Origin: Lactonifactor sp. BIOML-A5
Lineage (GTDB): Bacteria; Bacillota; Clostridia; Lachnospirales; Lachnospiraceae
DNA length: 19,128 nt
Direction of reading: 5' to 3'
NCBI RefSeq assembly: GCF_009677585.1
Contig: NZ_WKYV01000047.1
Location: forward strand, 1-19,128
Position numbers and translations under genes: made by a program. The notes beneath the pieces were generated by a model. That model was not told where the DNA came from and did no database searches. It saw nothing but the letters and a program-made list of their open reading frames with translations. This document shows, piece by piece, positions 7,736 to 15,415 of the stretch (its first letter is position 1; each line of letters begins with the position of its first letter).

Positions 7736-7770
7736 CAGGGTGTCCCAAAATAGAACTGCCCTGTCCCTTT
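7736..7770. repeat. Repeat-like element abutting the PBP stop codon
   Basis: On the minus strand AAAGGGACAGGGCAGTTCTA, then TTTTGGGACACCCTG, starts directly at the end of the PBP gene. It can form CAGGG/CCCTG pairing and contains two GGGACA words. It resembles the adjacent 48-bp palindrome in its GGGAC signature. A repeat function is inferred; no second copy occurs in this window. Confidence 0.4.
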
Positions 7771-9831
7771 TTATTTATAGTTTGCAAAACATTCTCTCAC
7801 CTTCGGCACTACGTAGTGGCTGCCTCCCCGGTCTTTCACATCTTCCACCATCATTCCTATGAGCAGACAGGAGTTCTCATCCCCATCCCGAATTCCCATA
7901 AAGTAACCCAGCTCTGTACCGCTGGTATCTTCCTTGGAGGCCTTTATCTCCGCTGTACCGGTCTTGCCTGCTATGGTTTTTCCCTCGATCATGGCTTCAT
8001 GCCCGGTTCCATCCGGATGATCAACCACCTGAACCATATCATTCCACACTGTTTCCGCTGCCTCTTTGGTAAATACGTTTTCTTTCCAGTAGGCTGTTTT
8101 TTCTTCTTCCCCCTTTGTCAGATAAGGAGTTATCATGCTTCCGTCATTGGCAAAGGCAGAATACATAACCGCCAGGTGAAGGGGATTTACTAGAATTTTT
8201 CCTTGTCCATATCCGCTGTCAGCCAGTTCTGTCTCGCTTTGTATCTTTCCGTCTTCCCCATACGTTGAGGGTTTGTATTCCATTGTAAATGGAACGGTTT
8301 CATTGAATCCCACGGAATCAAGACCCTTCTGGAAATTCTCTGTTCCCATATCCAGGGCTGCCTGGGCAAAATAAATATTGTCGGAGTATACAAGGGCATT
8401 TTCCAGGTTTTTAGGACTATAGTCTGTCAGTGTGGTAACGTAATAATTCCCCCAGCTGCTGTCCTTCTGCCACTGCAGCCCCTCATACACCGCCTCTGTG
8501 CCGGCTGTCAGCGATCCCTGGGTCAGGCCCAGAGCCGCCACAATGGGTTTGAATGCAGACCCAGGCGCCCAGGTAGACCGACAGCGGTTGTACAAAGGTT
8601 TTGACGCGTCATTATTCAATTCCTCCCAAGCTCTGCTGGTGTAGCCCATCACAAAATCATTGGGATTATAAGCCGGCGTGCTCACCAGCGCCAATACTTC
8701 CCCTGTTTTCGGGTTCATGGCAACTCCCCAGCCTTTATCTTCAGCCAGCTGACGGTACATCTGCGACTGAAGAATGGAATCTATTGTCAGGGTAATGTCC
8801 TTTCCATCCTCCCCTTTTTGTTCCACAATTACAAATTTCTCATTTCCATCACTGTCCACAACAGACACTTTACACCCTGTGGTCCCATGAAGCTGTTTTT
8901 CATAGACCTTCTCAATGCCCCCTTTCCCAATCTGGCTGGTGGCGGTATAACCTTCGCCGGCATGTTCTTCCAGTTCCTCCGCTGTGATATTCTGTGTATA
9001 GCCCACAACCTGAGCGGCCGACTGCCCTAAGGGATAATACCGCACGGCTGTATCTGATATCTTGACGCCCGGAATTGTGAGAAGCTGTGCCTTCAGCGCC
9101 TCCTCTGTCTTAGCCACAGTGCGGATAGGTACAAATAAATCATCTTTCACCCAGTTTGCGCTTAAAGCTGTTTCGATCTTCTCTGTGCTCACATCCAGAT
9201 ACTCTGCGATCTGAGCAATTGCTCCCTCCCTGTCTTCCGGTAGTTTCCCGGGGACAATTCCAACCGAGGATGCGGTTCCCTCACCTGCCAGCATTACCCC
9301 GTTTCTGTCGTATATATTTCCACGTTTGGGATAACTTGTCTCTGCTTTTATCTCTTCTCCTTCTTTCAGATGAGGATGCAGATCCTGTACCGACCAGTTC
9401 AGCATATACATCTTGTCTTTATTTTTAGAAAAAATAGCACTGTTCTCAAAGGATAGCTCCCCCGCCAGCGTACTCATAGTGAGCTGATAGGAGAGTGTCC
9501 GGGCGCTTTCTCTCTTGGAATTGGATTTGTCATCCTCCTCAATGGAAATCTTGATTTGATTTGCCTCCATGCTGCCGTAAAAATTTTGATTCTTTTCTAT
9601 AAATGCTTCCTCTGAAATTGTACTCTGACTATCTTCTGAGAGCATATGGTACATTTTTTCATATTCTTTGTCATTGACGAACTGAAAATACTGTTTCAGT
9701 CTCTTTTCCGGCGTCTCAATTTTACTGTTTTGATACAGGAAGAACCCTATGACCCCTCCCAAAACCAGAACCGCTGCGATTATGATAATTGCTGCCGCCT
9801 GCTTCGGCGAAACCTTTTTATTCTGTTCCAT
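7771..9831 (-). CDS. Class B penicillin-binding protein (transpeptidase) with MecA_N-like domain
   Basis: Membrane-anchored D,D-transpeptidase that cross-links peptidoglycan outside the cell. The 686-aa protein has a single membrane segment (about 12-33), an NTF2-like MecA_N-type region (about 40-155), a PBP dimerisation region starting with the PKRGNIYDRNG motif (168-178), and the transpeptidase domain with S425-A-F-K428 (nucleophile Ser425), S483-D-N485 and K623-T-G. This is the architecture of Bacillus PBP3 (PbpC) and Enterococcus PBP5; in some members it goes with low beta-lactam affinity, but nothing in the sequence proves that here. The start at 9831 follows AGGAGGGG by 6 bases. A strong promoter and a structured leader precede it. 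Confidence 0.95.
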   Translation of the reverse strand: MEQNKKVSPKQAAAIIIIAAVLVLGGVIGFFLYQNSKIETPEKRLKQYFQFVNDKEYEKMYHMLSEDSQSTISEEAFIEKNQNFYGSMEANQIKISIEEDDKSNSKRESARTLSYQLTMSTLAGELSFENSAIFSKNKDKMYMLNWSVQDLHPHLKEGEEIKAETSYPKRGNIYDRNGVMLAGEGTASSVGIVPGKLPEDREGAIAQIAEYLDVSTEKIETALSANWVKDDLFVPIRTVAKTEEALKAQLLTIPGVKISDTAVRYYPLGQSAAQVVGYTQNITAEELEEHAGEGYTATSQIGKGGIEKVYEKQLHGTTGCKVSVVDSDGNEKFVIVEQKGEDGKDITLTIDSILQSQMYRQLAEDKGWGVAMNPKTGEVLALVSTPAYNPNDFVMGYTSRAWEELNNDASKPLYNRCRSTWAPGSAFKPIVAALGLTQGSLTAGTEAVYEGLQWQKDSSWGNYYVTTLTDYSPKNLENALVYSDNIYFAQAALDMGTENFQKGLDSVGFNETVPFTMEYKPSTYGEDGKIQSETELADSGYGQGKILVNPLHLAVMYSAFANDGSMITPYLTKGEEEKTAYWKENVFTKEAAETVWNDMVQVVDHPDGTGHEAMIEGKTIAGKTGTAEIKASKEDTSGTELGYFMGIRDGDENSCLLIGMMVEDVKDRGGSHYVVPKVRECFANYK

Positions 9832-9856
9832 TCTATTCCCCTCCTGGATGGTGTCT

Positions 9857-9943
9857 GACTGTCATTGTTACTATAAAAATGTGTTACTGTTCGTTCCGTT
9901 CTCAGTAACACGCTTCGCGGGACAGTCGTGTATGAACAGTAAC
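9857..9943 (-). promoter_or_regulatory. Structured leader of the PBP gene with competing hairpins (possible attenuator)
   Basis: Starting two bases after the predicted transcription start, the leader contains element 1 GTTACTGTTC (9943-9934), element 2 GTGTTACTG (9911-9903) and element 3 GAACAGTAACAC (9892-9881). Element 3 can pair with element 1 (10 bp) or element 2 (9 bp), not both. The 2:3 hairpin is followed by ATTTTTATAG, like an intrinsic terminator. GACTGTC (9927-9921) and GACAGTC (9863-9857) can form an outer stem around 2:3. This is seen directly in sequence; function as an attenuator or repressor site is inference. Confidence 0.5.
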
Positions 9944-9951
9944 TAACATGT

Positions 9952-9980
9952 ATTGTAATATTATCTTTCGTCCGTGTCAA
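9952..9980 (-). promoter_or_regulatory. Sigma-A promoter of the PBP gene
   Basis: Minus-strand TTGACA (9980-9975), a 17-base spacer and TACAAT (9957-9952) match the consensus at 11 of 12 positions. Predicted start near 9945 leaves a leader of about 115 bases. The -35 box lies one base from the divergent -35 box of the HD-domain gene. Confidence 0.85.
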
Positions 9981-9981
9981 T

Positions 9982-10010
9982 TTGTCTTTCCCTTTCCTTT
10001 GTGTTATCAT
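9982..10010 (+). promoter_or_regulatory. Predicted promoter of the HD-domain gene
   Basis: TTGTCT (9982-9987), 17 bases, TATCAT (10005-10010): 9 of 12 consensus positions. It is back-to-back with the PBP promoter. A start near 10017 gives a short leader before the ATG at 10052. Confidence 0.6.
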
Positions 10011-10051
10011 ATTGCTATTATAAGTATTGACCAAAGGAGGGATTCATTATC

Positions 10052-10597
10052 ATGACACGAGAGGAAGCATGGAATCTTCTGACCGAATATAACCAGGAAG
10101 AGTTCCATTTGGAACACGCACAGATAGTAGAAAATGTAATGAGGTATTTTGCCAGGGAGTTAGGATATGCCCAGGAAGAGGAGTTTTGGGGCATTGTGGG
10201 CCTTCTTCACGATCTGGATTTTGAGCAGTTTCCCCAGGAGCACTGTACCAAATCTCAGGAAATTATGGCAGAACGAAAGATAGATCCCGCGATTATCCGT
10301 GCCACCGCAAGCCATGGATATGGAATAACCGTAGATATAAAGCCTGAGCATGAAATGGAAAAAATATTATTTGCCACGGATGAACTTACAGGTCTCATTG
10401 GAGCTGTTGTAAGGATGCGTCCTTCACACAGTGTACAGGATTTGGAAGTAAAGTCTGTAAAAAAGAAATTCAAAACCCCAAAATTTGCAGCCGGCTGCTC
10501 CAGAGAAATAATTCAGCAGGGTGCCGACATGCTGGGATGGACCCTGGATGAGCTGATGGAAAGGACCATTCAGGCTCTCCGGACATTCCAGGAGTAG
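10052..10597 (+). CDS. HD-superfamily metal-dependent phosphohydrolase-like protein
   Basis: Small cytoplasmic HD-domain protein (181 aa), probably a phosphohydrolase of unknown substrate. Candidate metal ligands are H22 (FHLEHAQIV), H53-D54 (GLLHDLDFE), H88 (ATASHGYG) and D110 (FATDELTG). The order H...HD...H...D is that of HD hydrolases, and similar stand-alone HD proteins are common in Clostridia. AAAGGAGG lies 11 bases before the ATG, a slightly long spacing. The gene is transcribed alone, divergent from the PBP gene, and ends at a bidirectional terminator. The substrate cannot be told from sequence; a nucleotide or phosphorylated small molecule is possible. Confidence 0.88.
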   Translation: MTREEAWNLLTEYNQEEFHLEHAQIVENVMRYFARELGYAQEEEFWGIVGLLHDLDFEQFPQEHCTKSQEIMAERKIDPAIIRATASHGYGITVDIKPEHEMEKILFATDELTGLIGAVVRMRPSHSVQDLEVKSVKKKFKTPKFAAGCSREIIQQGADMLGWTLDELMERTIQALRTFQE

Positions 10598-10610
10598 CTG
10601 CCCGGCCATA

Positions 10611-10647
10611 AAAAGGAGACTCTCCCTTGTGGGGAAAGCCTCCTTTT
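10611..10647. terminator. Bidirectional intrinsic terminator
   Basis: AAAAGGAG (10611-10618) pairs with CTCCTTTT (10640-10647), and TCCC/GGGA can pair inside. A-rich and T-rich flanks serve both strands, with plus-strand TTTTGTTGTG. It lies between the converging HD-domain gene (ends 10597) and the dehydrogenase gene (ends at 10656 on the minus strand). Confidence 0.75.
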
Positions 10648-10655
10648 GTTGTGAT

Positions 10656-11519
10656 TTATTTTTCATAATAACGAATCAAAGCCTGCGTTCCCAGATCCTC
10701 CATTCCCTTTTGAGACAGCTGCTCATACATATTCAAAACCTCTTCCAGAACAGGCATGGAAACTTCCCTGTCCCTCCCCTCTTCTGCTGCGATCTTCATA
10801 TCCTTAATATAATGTTTCATAAAAAATCCAGGTTGGAAATCTCCACTTAAAATCTTGGGTGCTATGTTGCTCATCTGCCAGCTTCCCGCTGCCCCCTGAC
10901 TGATGCTGTCCAGCATCACCTGCAGATCAAGACCTGCCGCTTTTCCGTATGTAAGGGCCTCACACACGCCTGCCAATGCCCCTCCTAGGGCAATCTGGTT
11001 TGCCATCTTGGTATGCTGTCCGCTGCCTGCCGTTCCCTCATAGTGAATGGTCTTTCCCATGGCCTGAAACAGCTCCTCACACGCCTCAAAATCTTCTCTG
11101 GTTCCTCCGGCCATGATGGACAGTGTCCCATTTGCAGCGCCAACATCCCCTCCGGATACCGGCGCATCTAAAGCTTTAAGGCCTCGTTTGACCGCCTCCA
11201 TATTGATCCGCACGGATAGTTTGGGGCTGGTAGTAGTCATGTCAATAAGATATGCCCCTTTGGCAGCATTGGCAAGAATACCCCTCTTTGAGAAATACAC
11301 TTCTTCTACATCTTTGGGATATCCCACCATAGTAATCACTGCCTCCTGCTCCCTGACGCACTCCGCAATCGTATCCCTCCACTGGGCCCCCTCCCGGATC
11401 AAGTCTGCTGCTTTCTCCTTTGTTCTGGTGTAAACAGTAAGCTCATAGCCGGCCTTCATCAAATTACGAGCCATCCCTTTGCCCATAACACCGATTCCTA
11501 TAAAACCTATCTTTTTCAT
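10656..11519 (-). CDS. Beta-hydroxyacid dehydrogenase (3-hydroxyisobutyrate dehydrogenase / tartronate semialdehyde reductase family)
   Basis: Soluble NAD(P)-dependent oxidoreductase of 287 aa that interconverts a beta-hydroxyacid and its semialdehyde. The N-terminal Rossmann fold shows GFIGIGVMG (5-13). The substrate-binding motif DAPVSGGDVGAANGTLS lies at 118-134, and the catalytic Lys is K171 in GSGQHTKMANQ. The C-terminal all-helical domain has the usual length. TRT at 31-33 after the second strand does not settle NAD against NADP. Start at 11519 follows AGAGGAGA. Substrate (3-hydroxyisobutyrate, tartronate semialdehyde, other) cannot be chosen; no glycerate or valine pathway genes are nearby. 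It has its own promoter. Confidence 0.92.
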   Translation of the reverse strand: MKKIGFIGIGVMGKGMARNLMKAGYELTVYTRTKEKAADLIREGAQWRDTIAECVREQEAVITMVGYPKDVEEVYFSKRGILANAAKGAYLIDMTTTSPKLSVRINMEAVKRGLKALDAPVSGGDVGAANGTLSIMAGGTREDFEACEELFQAMGKTIHYEGTAGSGQHTKMANQIALGGALAGVCEALTYGKAAGLDLQVMLDSISQGAAGSWQMSNIAPKILSGDFQPGFFMKHYIKDMKIAAEEGRDREVSMPVLEEVLNMYEQLSQKGMEDLGTQALIRYYEK

Positions 11520-11565
11520 CTGTCTCTCCTCTTTTCACTGTCATTTCTGGTGGTATTTTCTTTCT

Positions 11566-11594
11566 ACTATAGCACATTGAAATGGGACAGACAA
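11566..11594 (-). promoter_or_regulatory. Predicted promoter of the beta-hydroxyacid dehydrogenase gene
   Basis: Minus-strand TTGTCT (11594-11589), a 17-base spacer and TATAGT (11571-11566) match 9 of 12 consensus positions. It lies between the carboxypeptidase stop and the dehydrogenase start, so that gene need not depend on read-through. Confidence 0.65.
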
Positions 11595-11607
11595 GCTTGC
11601 AGTGCTT

Positions 11608-12876
11608 CTAAAAGCCCAACAGGAATTTCTCCCCCACCTTCCCAAAGCACCACTGGAAATCTAATTCTCCCACTGACTTAGATGCCACGATAGGATACTC
11701 CTGTATCACCTCGCCGTTCAGCTTATACTGTACACTTCCTACTGTCTGATGCTCTTTCACAGGTGCAGTCAGGGATTTGGGGATATCATAGATAATGTCC
11801 ACCTGCTCATCCTTTCGAAGAAGCATAGTGAGGCTTTCGTCTCCCTCCGTATCTACAGAAACCGGCACATAAGCCTTTTGGGACATTTTGCCCGTAGAAG
11901 ATATTCCATCTTTTACAAATACATCCTGCATCTCTTTATCCTGGTCCATAACATTTTGATAGGAGTAATTATCCAGTCCGTAAGTCATCAGCTTCTTCGT
12001 GTCACTCCATTTATACCCCTTATTATTCGGCCAACCACAGGCCAGAAGAGCTACAATAAACGTCTTGCCGTCCCGGTTCAGTGCTCCTACATAACAGTAC
12101 CCCGCTTTTGCCGTAAATCCGGTTTTCCCGGACAAGGCACCGTCCATCATAGAGAGGAACGCATTATGATTGTTGCAGCTATATGAACTTTTTCCCTCCA
12201 GATCTGAGAAGCTGTAAGATGCCGTTCTGGTCACCTCCAGAAACTCCTCCTTTTTAGGAGACTCTGTAATGCAGTATTTCATAATCCGCGCCAAATCCGC
12301 CGCTGTTGTGGAATGTACCTTCTGCACACTGGTTACCTGGCCCTCTGCATCCGTCTCCTCCAGTGTTTTAGAGGCATCCAGGCCGTTGGGTGTGATAAAA
12401 TAGGTATCCCTGCATCCAAGCTCCTGGGCTTTTTGGTTCATCAAATCCGTAAATCCCTCCACGGATCCGCCGATATGCTCTGCAATAAGGACAGCTGCGT
12501 CATTGTGAGATTCCAGCATCAGGGAATACAGAAGATCCCCTAATCGGAACTGCTGGCCCTCCCGGACCCCCAGATGTACTTTCGGCTGGGAGGCCGCATA
12601 GGCGGAAGCCGTTACCGTGTCCTCCATATTTCCCTGTTCCAGAGCCACAATGCAGGTCATGATCTTGGTTGTGCTGGCCATTGGTTTGGCCTCATAGCCG
12701 TTCTTTTCAAAGAGAACCCGCCCGGAATCTCCGTCCATCAGCACAGCGGAAACCGCATATAGTCCTGATGGCTCCTCCACCGTATCTTCTGTGCCTTCCG
12801 CATAGACAGGAACAGCACCAAACACTCCTGCCGTCAATGTAAATATTGTAATCCATACAAAAAAAAGTCTCTTCAT
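11608..12876 (-). CDS. D-alanyl-D-alanine carboxypeptidase (peptidase S11)
   Basis: Low-molecular-mass PBP that removes the terminal D-Ala from peptidoglycan stem peptides outside the membrane. From the ATG at 12876 (GTGAGGAG just upstream) the protein has 422 aa: a signal peptide with likely cleavage after VYA (residue 26), catalytic S68-T-T-K71, S123-H-N125 and K251-T-G, then a C-terminal PBP5_C-like beta domain (about 300-390). The in-frame TTG at 12891 would add five residues ahead of the signal and is less likely. A signal-bearing paralogue lies at 17786-18976, with different loops (TPNGLD here, DCCGL there). A short upstream region (12877-12947) holds only a weak promoter-like sequence. 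Confidence 0.94.
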   Translation of the reverse strand: MKRLFFVWITIFTLTAGVFGAVPVYAEGTEDTVEEPSGLYAVSAVLMDGDSGRVLFEKNGYEAKPMASTTKIMTCIVALEQGNMEDTVTASAYAASQPKVHLGVREGQQFRLGDLLYSLMLESHNDAAVLIAEHIGGSVEGFTDLMNQKAQELGCRDTYFITPNGLDASKTLEETDAEGQVTSVQKVHSTTAADLARIMKYCITESPKKEEFLEVTRTASYSFSDLEGKSSYSCNNHNAFLSMMDGALSGKTGFTAKAGYCYVGALNRDGKTFIVALLACGWPNNKGYKWSDTKKLMTYGLDNYSYQNVMDQDKEMQDVFVKDGISSTGKMSQKAYVPVSVDTEGDESLTMLLRKDEQVDIIYDIPKSLTAPVKEHQTVGSVQYKLNGEVIQEYPIVASKSVGELDFQWCFGKVGEKFLLGF

Positions 12877-12923
12877 AGACTCCTCACTCAAAGCAATATA
12901 TAAAACTATATGCAGACAAAGTT

Positions 12924-12957
12924 AAAAAAATGAGTGTGTCCCCAGCCTTAAGCCTGG
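12924..12957 (-). terminator. Weak terminator-like or repeat-like element after the DUF3783 gene
   Basis: On the minus strand CCAG...CTGG (12957-12942), interrupted by a mismatch around CTTAAG, is followed by GGGGACACACTCA and seven Ts (12930-12924). The T-run begins 11 bases after the stem, so this is not a standard intrinsic terminator. The stop codon of the DUF3783 gene lies inside the stem. Confidence 0.35.
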
Positions 12958-13343
12958 CCGGGAGCACCGCTCATCTTTTCATGTTCACTCTTTAATTCTT
13001 CATACAGCTCAAGAGAATTCCATTCTCGATTCGTATCCGTCAGCACTGCCTTCAGATTTACCTTTTCCAGCCTTTCCCTTCGAAATGCACGCAGCAGATC
13101 GTTCAGCTGCCCATCGGTGAATCCTTTTAGTACCATCATTTCCTCTGAAAACCCCGGCCCTTCGTAGGTTCCAGCACATTTCTCCATACCCGGAATCTTT
13201 GCCAGGGCGCCCACAGGCTGGAGATACTCTGGAGGGGTCACTGTAATAATTTTAGCTCCCAGGCGGACACAGATAAATTTTATTTTCTGTTTTCGCCCGG
13301 GCTCTGTAATATTGTATAGCAATACGGTACATCCTGGGTTCAT
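12948..13343 (-). CDS. DUF3783-domain protein
   Basis: Protein of 131 aa with unknown function. The C-terminal half, with VLKGFTDGQLNDLLRAF (residues about 71-87) followed by LKAVLTDTNREWN and an LYEELKSEHEKM tail, matches the DUF3783 family as I remember it from Firmicutes. The N-terminal part (about 20-50) reads as a short alpha/beta segment that may bind something, but no catalytic motif is visible. There is no signal peptide or membrane segment. The ATG at 13343 follows GGTGAGGTGA, which overlaps the stop region of the transporter gene 9 bases upstream, so the two are probably cotranscribed. Confidence 0.8.
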   Translation of the reverse strand: MNPGCTVLLYNITEPGRKQKIKFICVRLGAKIITVTPPEYLQPVGALAKIPGMEKCAGTYEGPGFSEEMMVLKGFTDGQLNDLLRAFRRERLEKVNLKAVLTDTNREWNSLELYEELKSEHEKMSGAPGQA

Positions 13344-13352
13344 TCCATCACC

Positions 13353-14585
13353 TCACCCTTCTATTTTAGTTGTCTTACGAAATGCAATGAGTCCAACCAC
13401 AAACATCAGCGCCAGCATGAATACCCCTGTTTTAGAACTTCCACTCAGCTGTGTGGATATTCCCATAAGCATCGTCCCCATAAAGGCTGCCCCCTTGCCA
13501 AAAATATCATAAAACCCAAAATATTCGCTGGATTTTTCCTTTGGAATTATCTTCGCAAAATAAGAACGGGACAGTGCCTGAATGGCCCCCTGAAATACCG
13601 CCACGCACACCGCAAGAAACCAGAATTCCCATGCCTTATCCAGCTGCAGGGCAAACAACGCAATCCCAAGATACCCCAGAATAGAGATCATGATCAGGTT
13701 CTCGCTTTTAAACCGCTTGGAAAATCTTGCAAACAATATGGAACAGGGGAACGCCACAACCTGCGTTAGAAGCAAGGCTAAAAGCAGATGCGTATCGCTG
13801 ATTCCCACGTCTTTTCCATAGGAGGTTGCAAGGTCGATAATGGTATATACTCCATCAATATAAAAGAAAAATGCAATGAGAAAAAATAAAACCTTTTTAT
13901 TTTTGCCAATATGTGTCAATACATTCCCCAGCCTGACGAAACTATCCCGCACAGGGGTATCTGACACCTCGATCCAATGTGTCTGCTGATAATTCTTCAG
14001 AAGGGGAAGTGTTACAAAAAACCACCAGGCACCTGTAATGGCAAATGCGATCATAGTGGCTGTCACCCCTGAGATTCCAATTGCATCTGCTCCAAGTATC
14101 AGTAGGAGTGAAGCGACAAAGGGAATGCAGCTGCCGATATATCCCCAGGCATACCCATGGGAAGAGACAACGTCCATACGCTCGTCTGTAGTAACGTCGA
14201 TCAGCATAGAATCGTAAAATATAAGACTCATATTATAGCTTGCCTTTGCGATTACAAGAACGATTAAGAAAGCCAGCCACTGTTTGGGAATCATCAGGCT
14301 CAGACAGCCAATAACGCCAAGTATAAAAAACGCCGCAAACAAAGGCTTTTTATAATTACGGGTATCCGCCAGTGTGCCGAAGACCGGTCCCATCACTGCA
14401 ACCAGTACGGTACAGGCTGACAGCGCATAGCTTAAATATGCGGTAGAATCCGCCAGTGAGATTCCAGCCTGAGAAGCAAGATTTTTAAAATAAATGGGAA
14501 TGATTGTGGTGCACAGCATTACAAAGGCGGAATTTCCAACATCGTACAGAATCCACTGTTTTTCCAACCTGCTCATCTTATCCAT
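13353..14585 (-). CDS. MFS transporter, UMF1/YxiO-like family
   Basis: Polytopic membrane protein of about 410 aa with roughly 12 hydrophobic segments. The N-terminal signature EKQWILYDVGNSAFVML and the following GTLADTRNYKKP loop are typical of UMF1-type (Atg22-like) major facilitator proteins, whose substrates in bacteria are mostly unknown; amino acid efflux is a possibility by analogy with Atg22. I prefer the ATG at 14585 because AAAAGGA sits 7 bases before it, whereas the upstream ATG at 14609 has no visible ribosome binding site and would add eight charged residues. It lies 3 to 27 bases after the phospholipase-like gene and 9 bases before the DUF3783 gene, within one probable operon. 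Confidence 0.88.
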   Translation of the reverse strand: MDKMSRLEKQWILYDVGNSAFVMLCTTIIPIYFKNLASQAGISLADSTAYLSYALSACTVLVAVMGPVFGTLADTRNYKKPLFAAFFILGVIGCLSLMIPKQWLAFLIVLVIAKASYNMSLIFYDSMLIDVTTDERMDVVSSHGYAWGYIGSCIPFVASLLLILGADAIGISGVTATMIAFAITGAWWFFVTLPLLKNYQQTHWIEVSDTPVRDSFVRLGNVLTHIGKNKKVLFFLIAFFFYIDGVYTIIDLATSYGKDVGISDTHLLLALLLTQVVAFPCSILFARFSKRFKSENLIMISILGYLGIALFALQLDKAWEFWFLAVCVAVFQGAIQALSRSYFAKIIPKEKSSEYFGFYDIFGKGAAFMGTMLMGISTQLSGSSKTGVFMLALMFVVGLIAFRKTTKIEG

Positions 14586-14612
14586 GCTTTTGTCCTTTTC
14601 TTTCTCCATATT

Positions 14613-15401
14613 CTATTCAAAGTTGCGGTAAAAACGTTCACTGAGTTCTTCCCTTCCCATCATGCACTCATAGAGGTTCCCCAGGGCTTCTGCGGCCTCG
14701 TCAACTGCCTTCTGATACATGACAACCAGCTCTTCATTGGACGCTTCACACTGAGGGTTCTTATGCTTTCTCATAACCTGGCCCTCCATTGAATCATAGC
14801 ACCCCAGAACTTTTAAAAGAAGCAGCAGCAGTTTCCTCTTACATTCTGTTTTGCATACTAAAATACCTGTATAGAACTTCATCCCTTTCAGGGAATCCCA
14901 AACCTCCTCCGGGCGGATGGATGGAAACAGTGAACTGATAATTTCGTTTCCCTTCCGGGTAGGGCAGATAGACACAGCCGGGTGATAGGTAAATGGATTT
15001 TTATGCTCCTGCTCCATAAACATCCGGTCCAGTTCCGTCTCAATTTCCGCATGTGACACCCCTGTGATTCTCTGGTATTCCCATATATAGGGGTGGCAGG
15101 CACTGTCCAGAATATAATGACAGGCAAATCCCAGGAGATAGGACATCATTTTATCTGAGGGCCGTTCCTGAACTTTTTTAATCCCTCTCTGAAAAAACGA
15201 TGCTGCTATTTTTTCATGCACTTCCATGGCAGTCCTATTAACTTTATTTTTGCCGAAAGGTTTATAGTAAAAAAAGATGTCCGGTCCGTGCAGGCCGATG
15301 AGATACAAACTCTTAGATTTTCTTATAACATCTTTCAGGTTGTCTGGAAGCTTTTTGAATACTTCCTTTCCAAATAAATCATGAGTATATGTTGTTGGCA
15401 T
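14613..15401 (-). CDS. Zinc-dependent phospholipase C-like protein
   Basis: Protein of 262 aa resembling the zinc-dependent phospholipase C / S1-P1 nuclease-like helical family. Potential zinc ligands are numerous: H7 (TYTHDLF), H38 and D41 (GLHGPD), H62 (MEVHEK), H95 and D99 (ACHYILD), H103 and H117 (VSHAEIE). No signal peptide is seen, so unlike secreted clostridial phospholipase C toxins it is probably intracellular, and its substrate is unknown. The start follows a good site AAGGAGAAAATTT. It lies 14 bases after scpB, so it is likely cotranscribed with scpAB. No virulence role is implied. Confidence 0.83.
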   Translation of the reverse strand: MPTTYTHDLFGKEVFKKLPDNLKDVIRKSKSLYLIGLHGPDIFFYYKPFGKNKVNRTAMEVHEKIAASFFQRGIKKVQERPSDKMMSYLLGFACHYILDSACHPYIWEYQRITGVSHAEIETELDRMFMEQEHKNPFTYHPAVSICPTRKGNEIISSLFPSIRPEEVWDSLKGMKFYTGILVCKTECKRKLLLLLLKVLGCYDSMEGQVMRKHKNPQCEASNEELVVMYQKAVDEAAEALGNLYECMMGREELSERFYRNFE

Positions 15402-15415
15402 AAATTTTCTCCTTA

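Noticed and set aside
7771..9831. MecA-like methicillin resistance determinant
   Set aside because: The domain order (MecA_N-like, dimerisation, transpeptidase) is shared by ordinary chromosomal PBP3/PBP5-type proteins, and no mecR/mecI-type regulator or cassette recombinase is present.
14613..15401. Secreted phospholipase C toxin
   Set aside because: No signal peptide, no C-terminal PLAT/C2-like domain, and an operonic position behind scpB; a housekeeping protein of the same broad fold is more likely.
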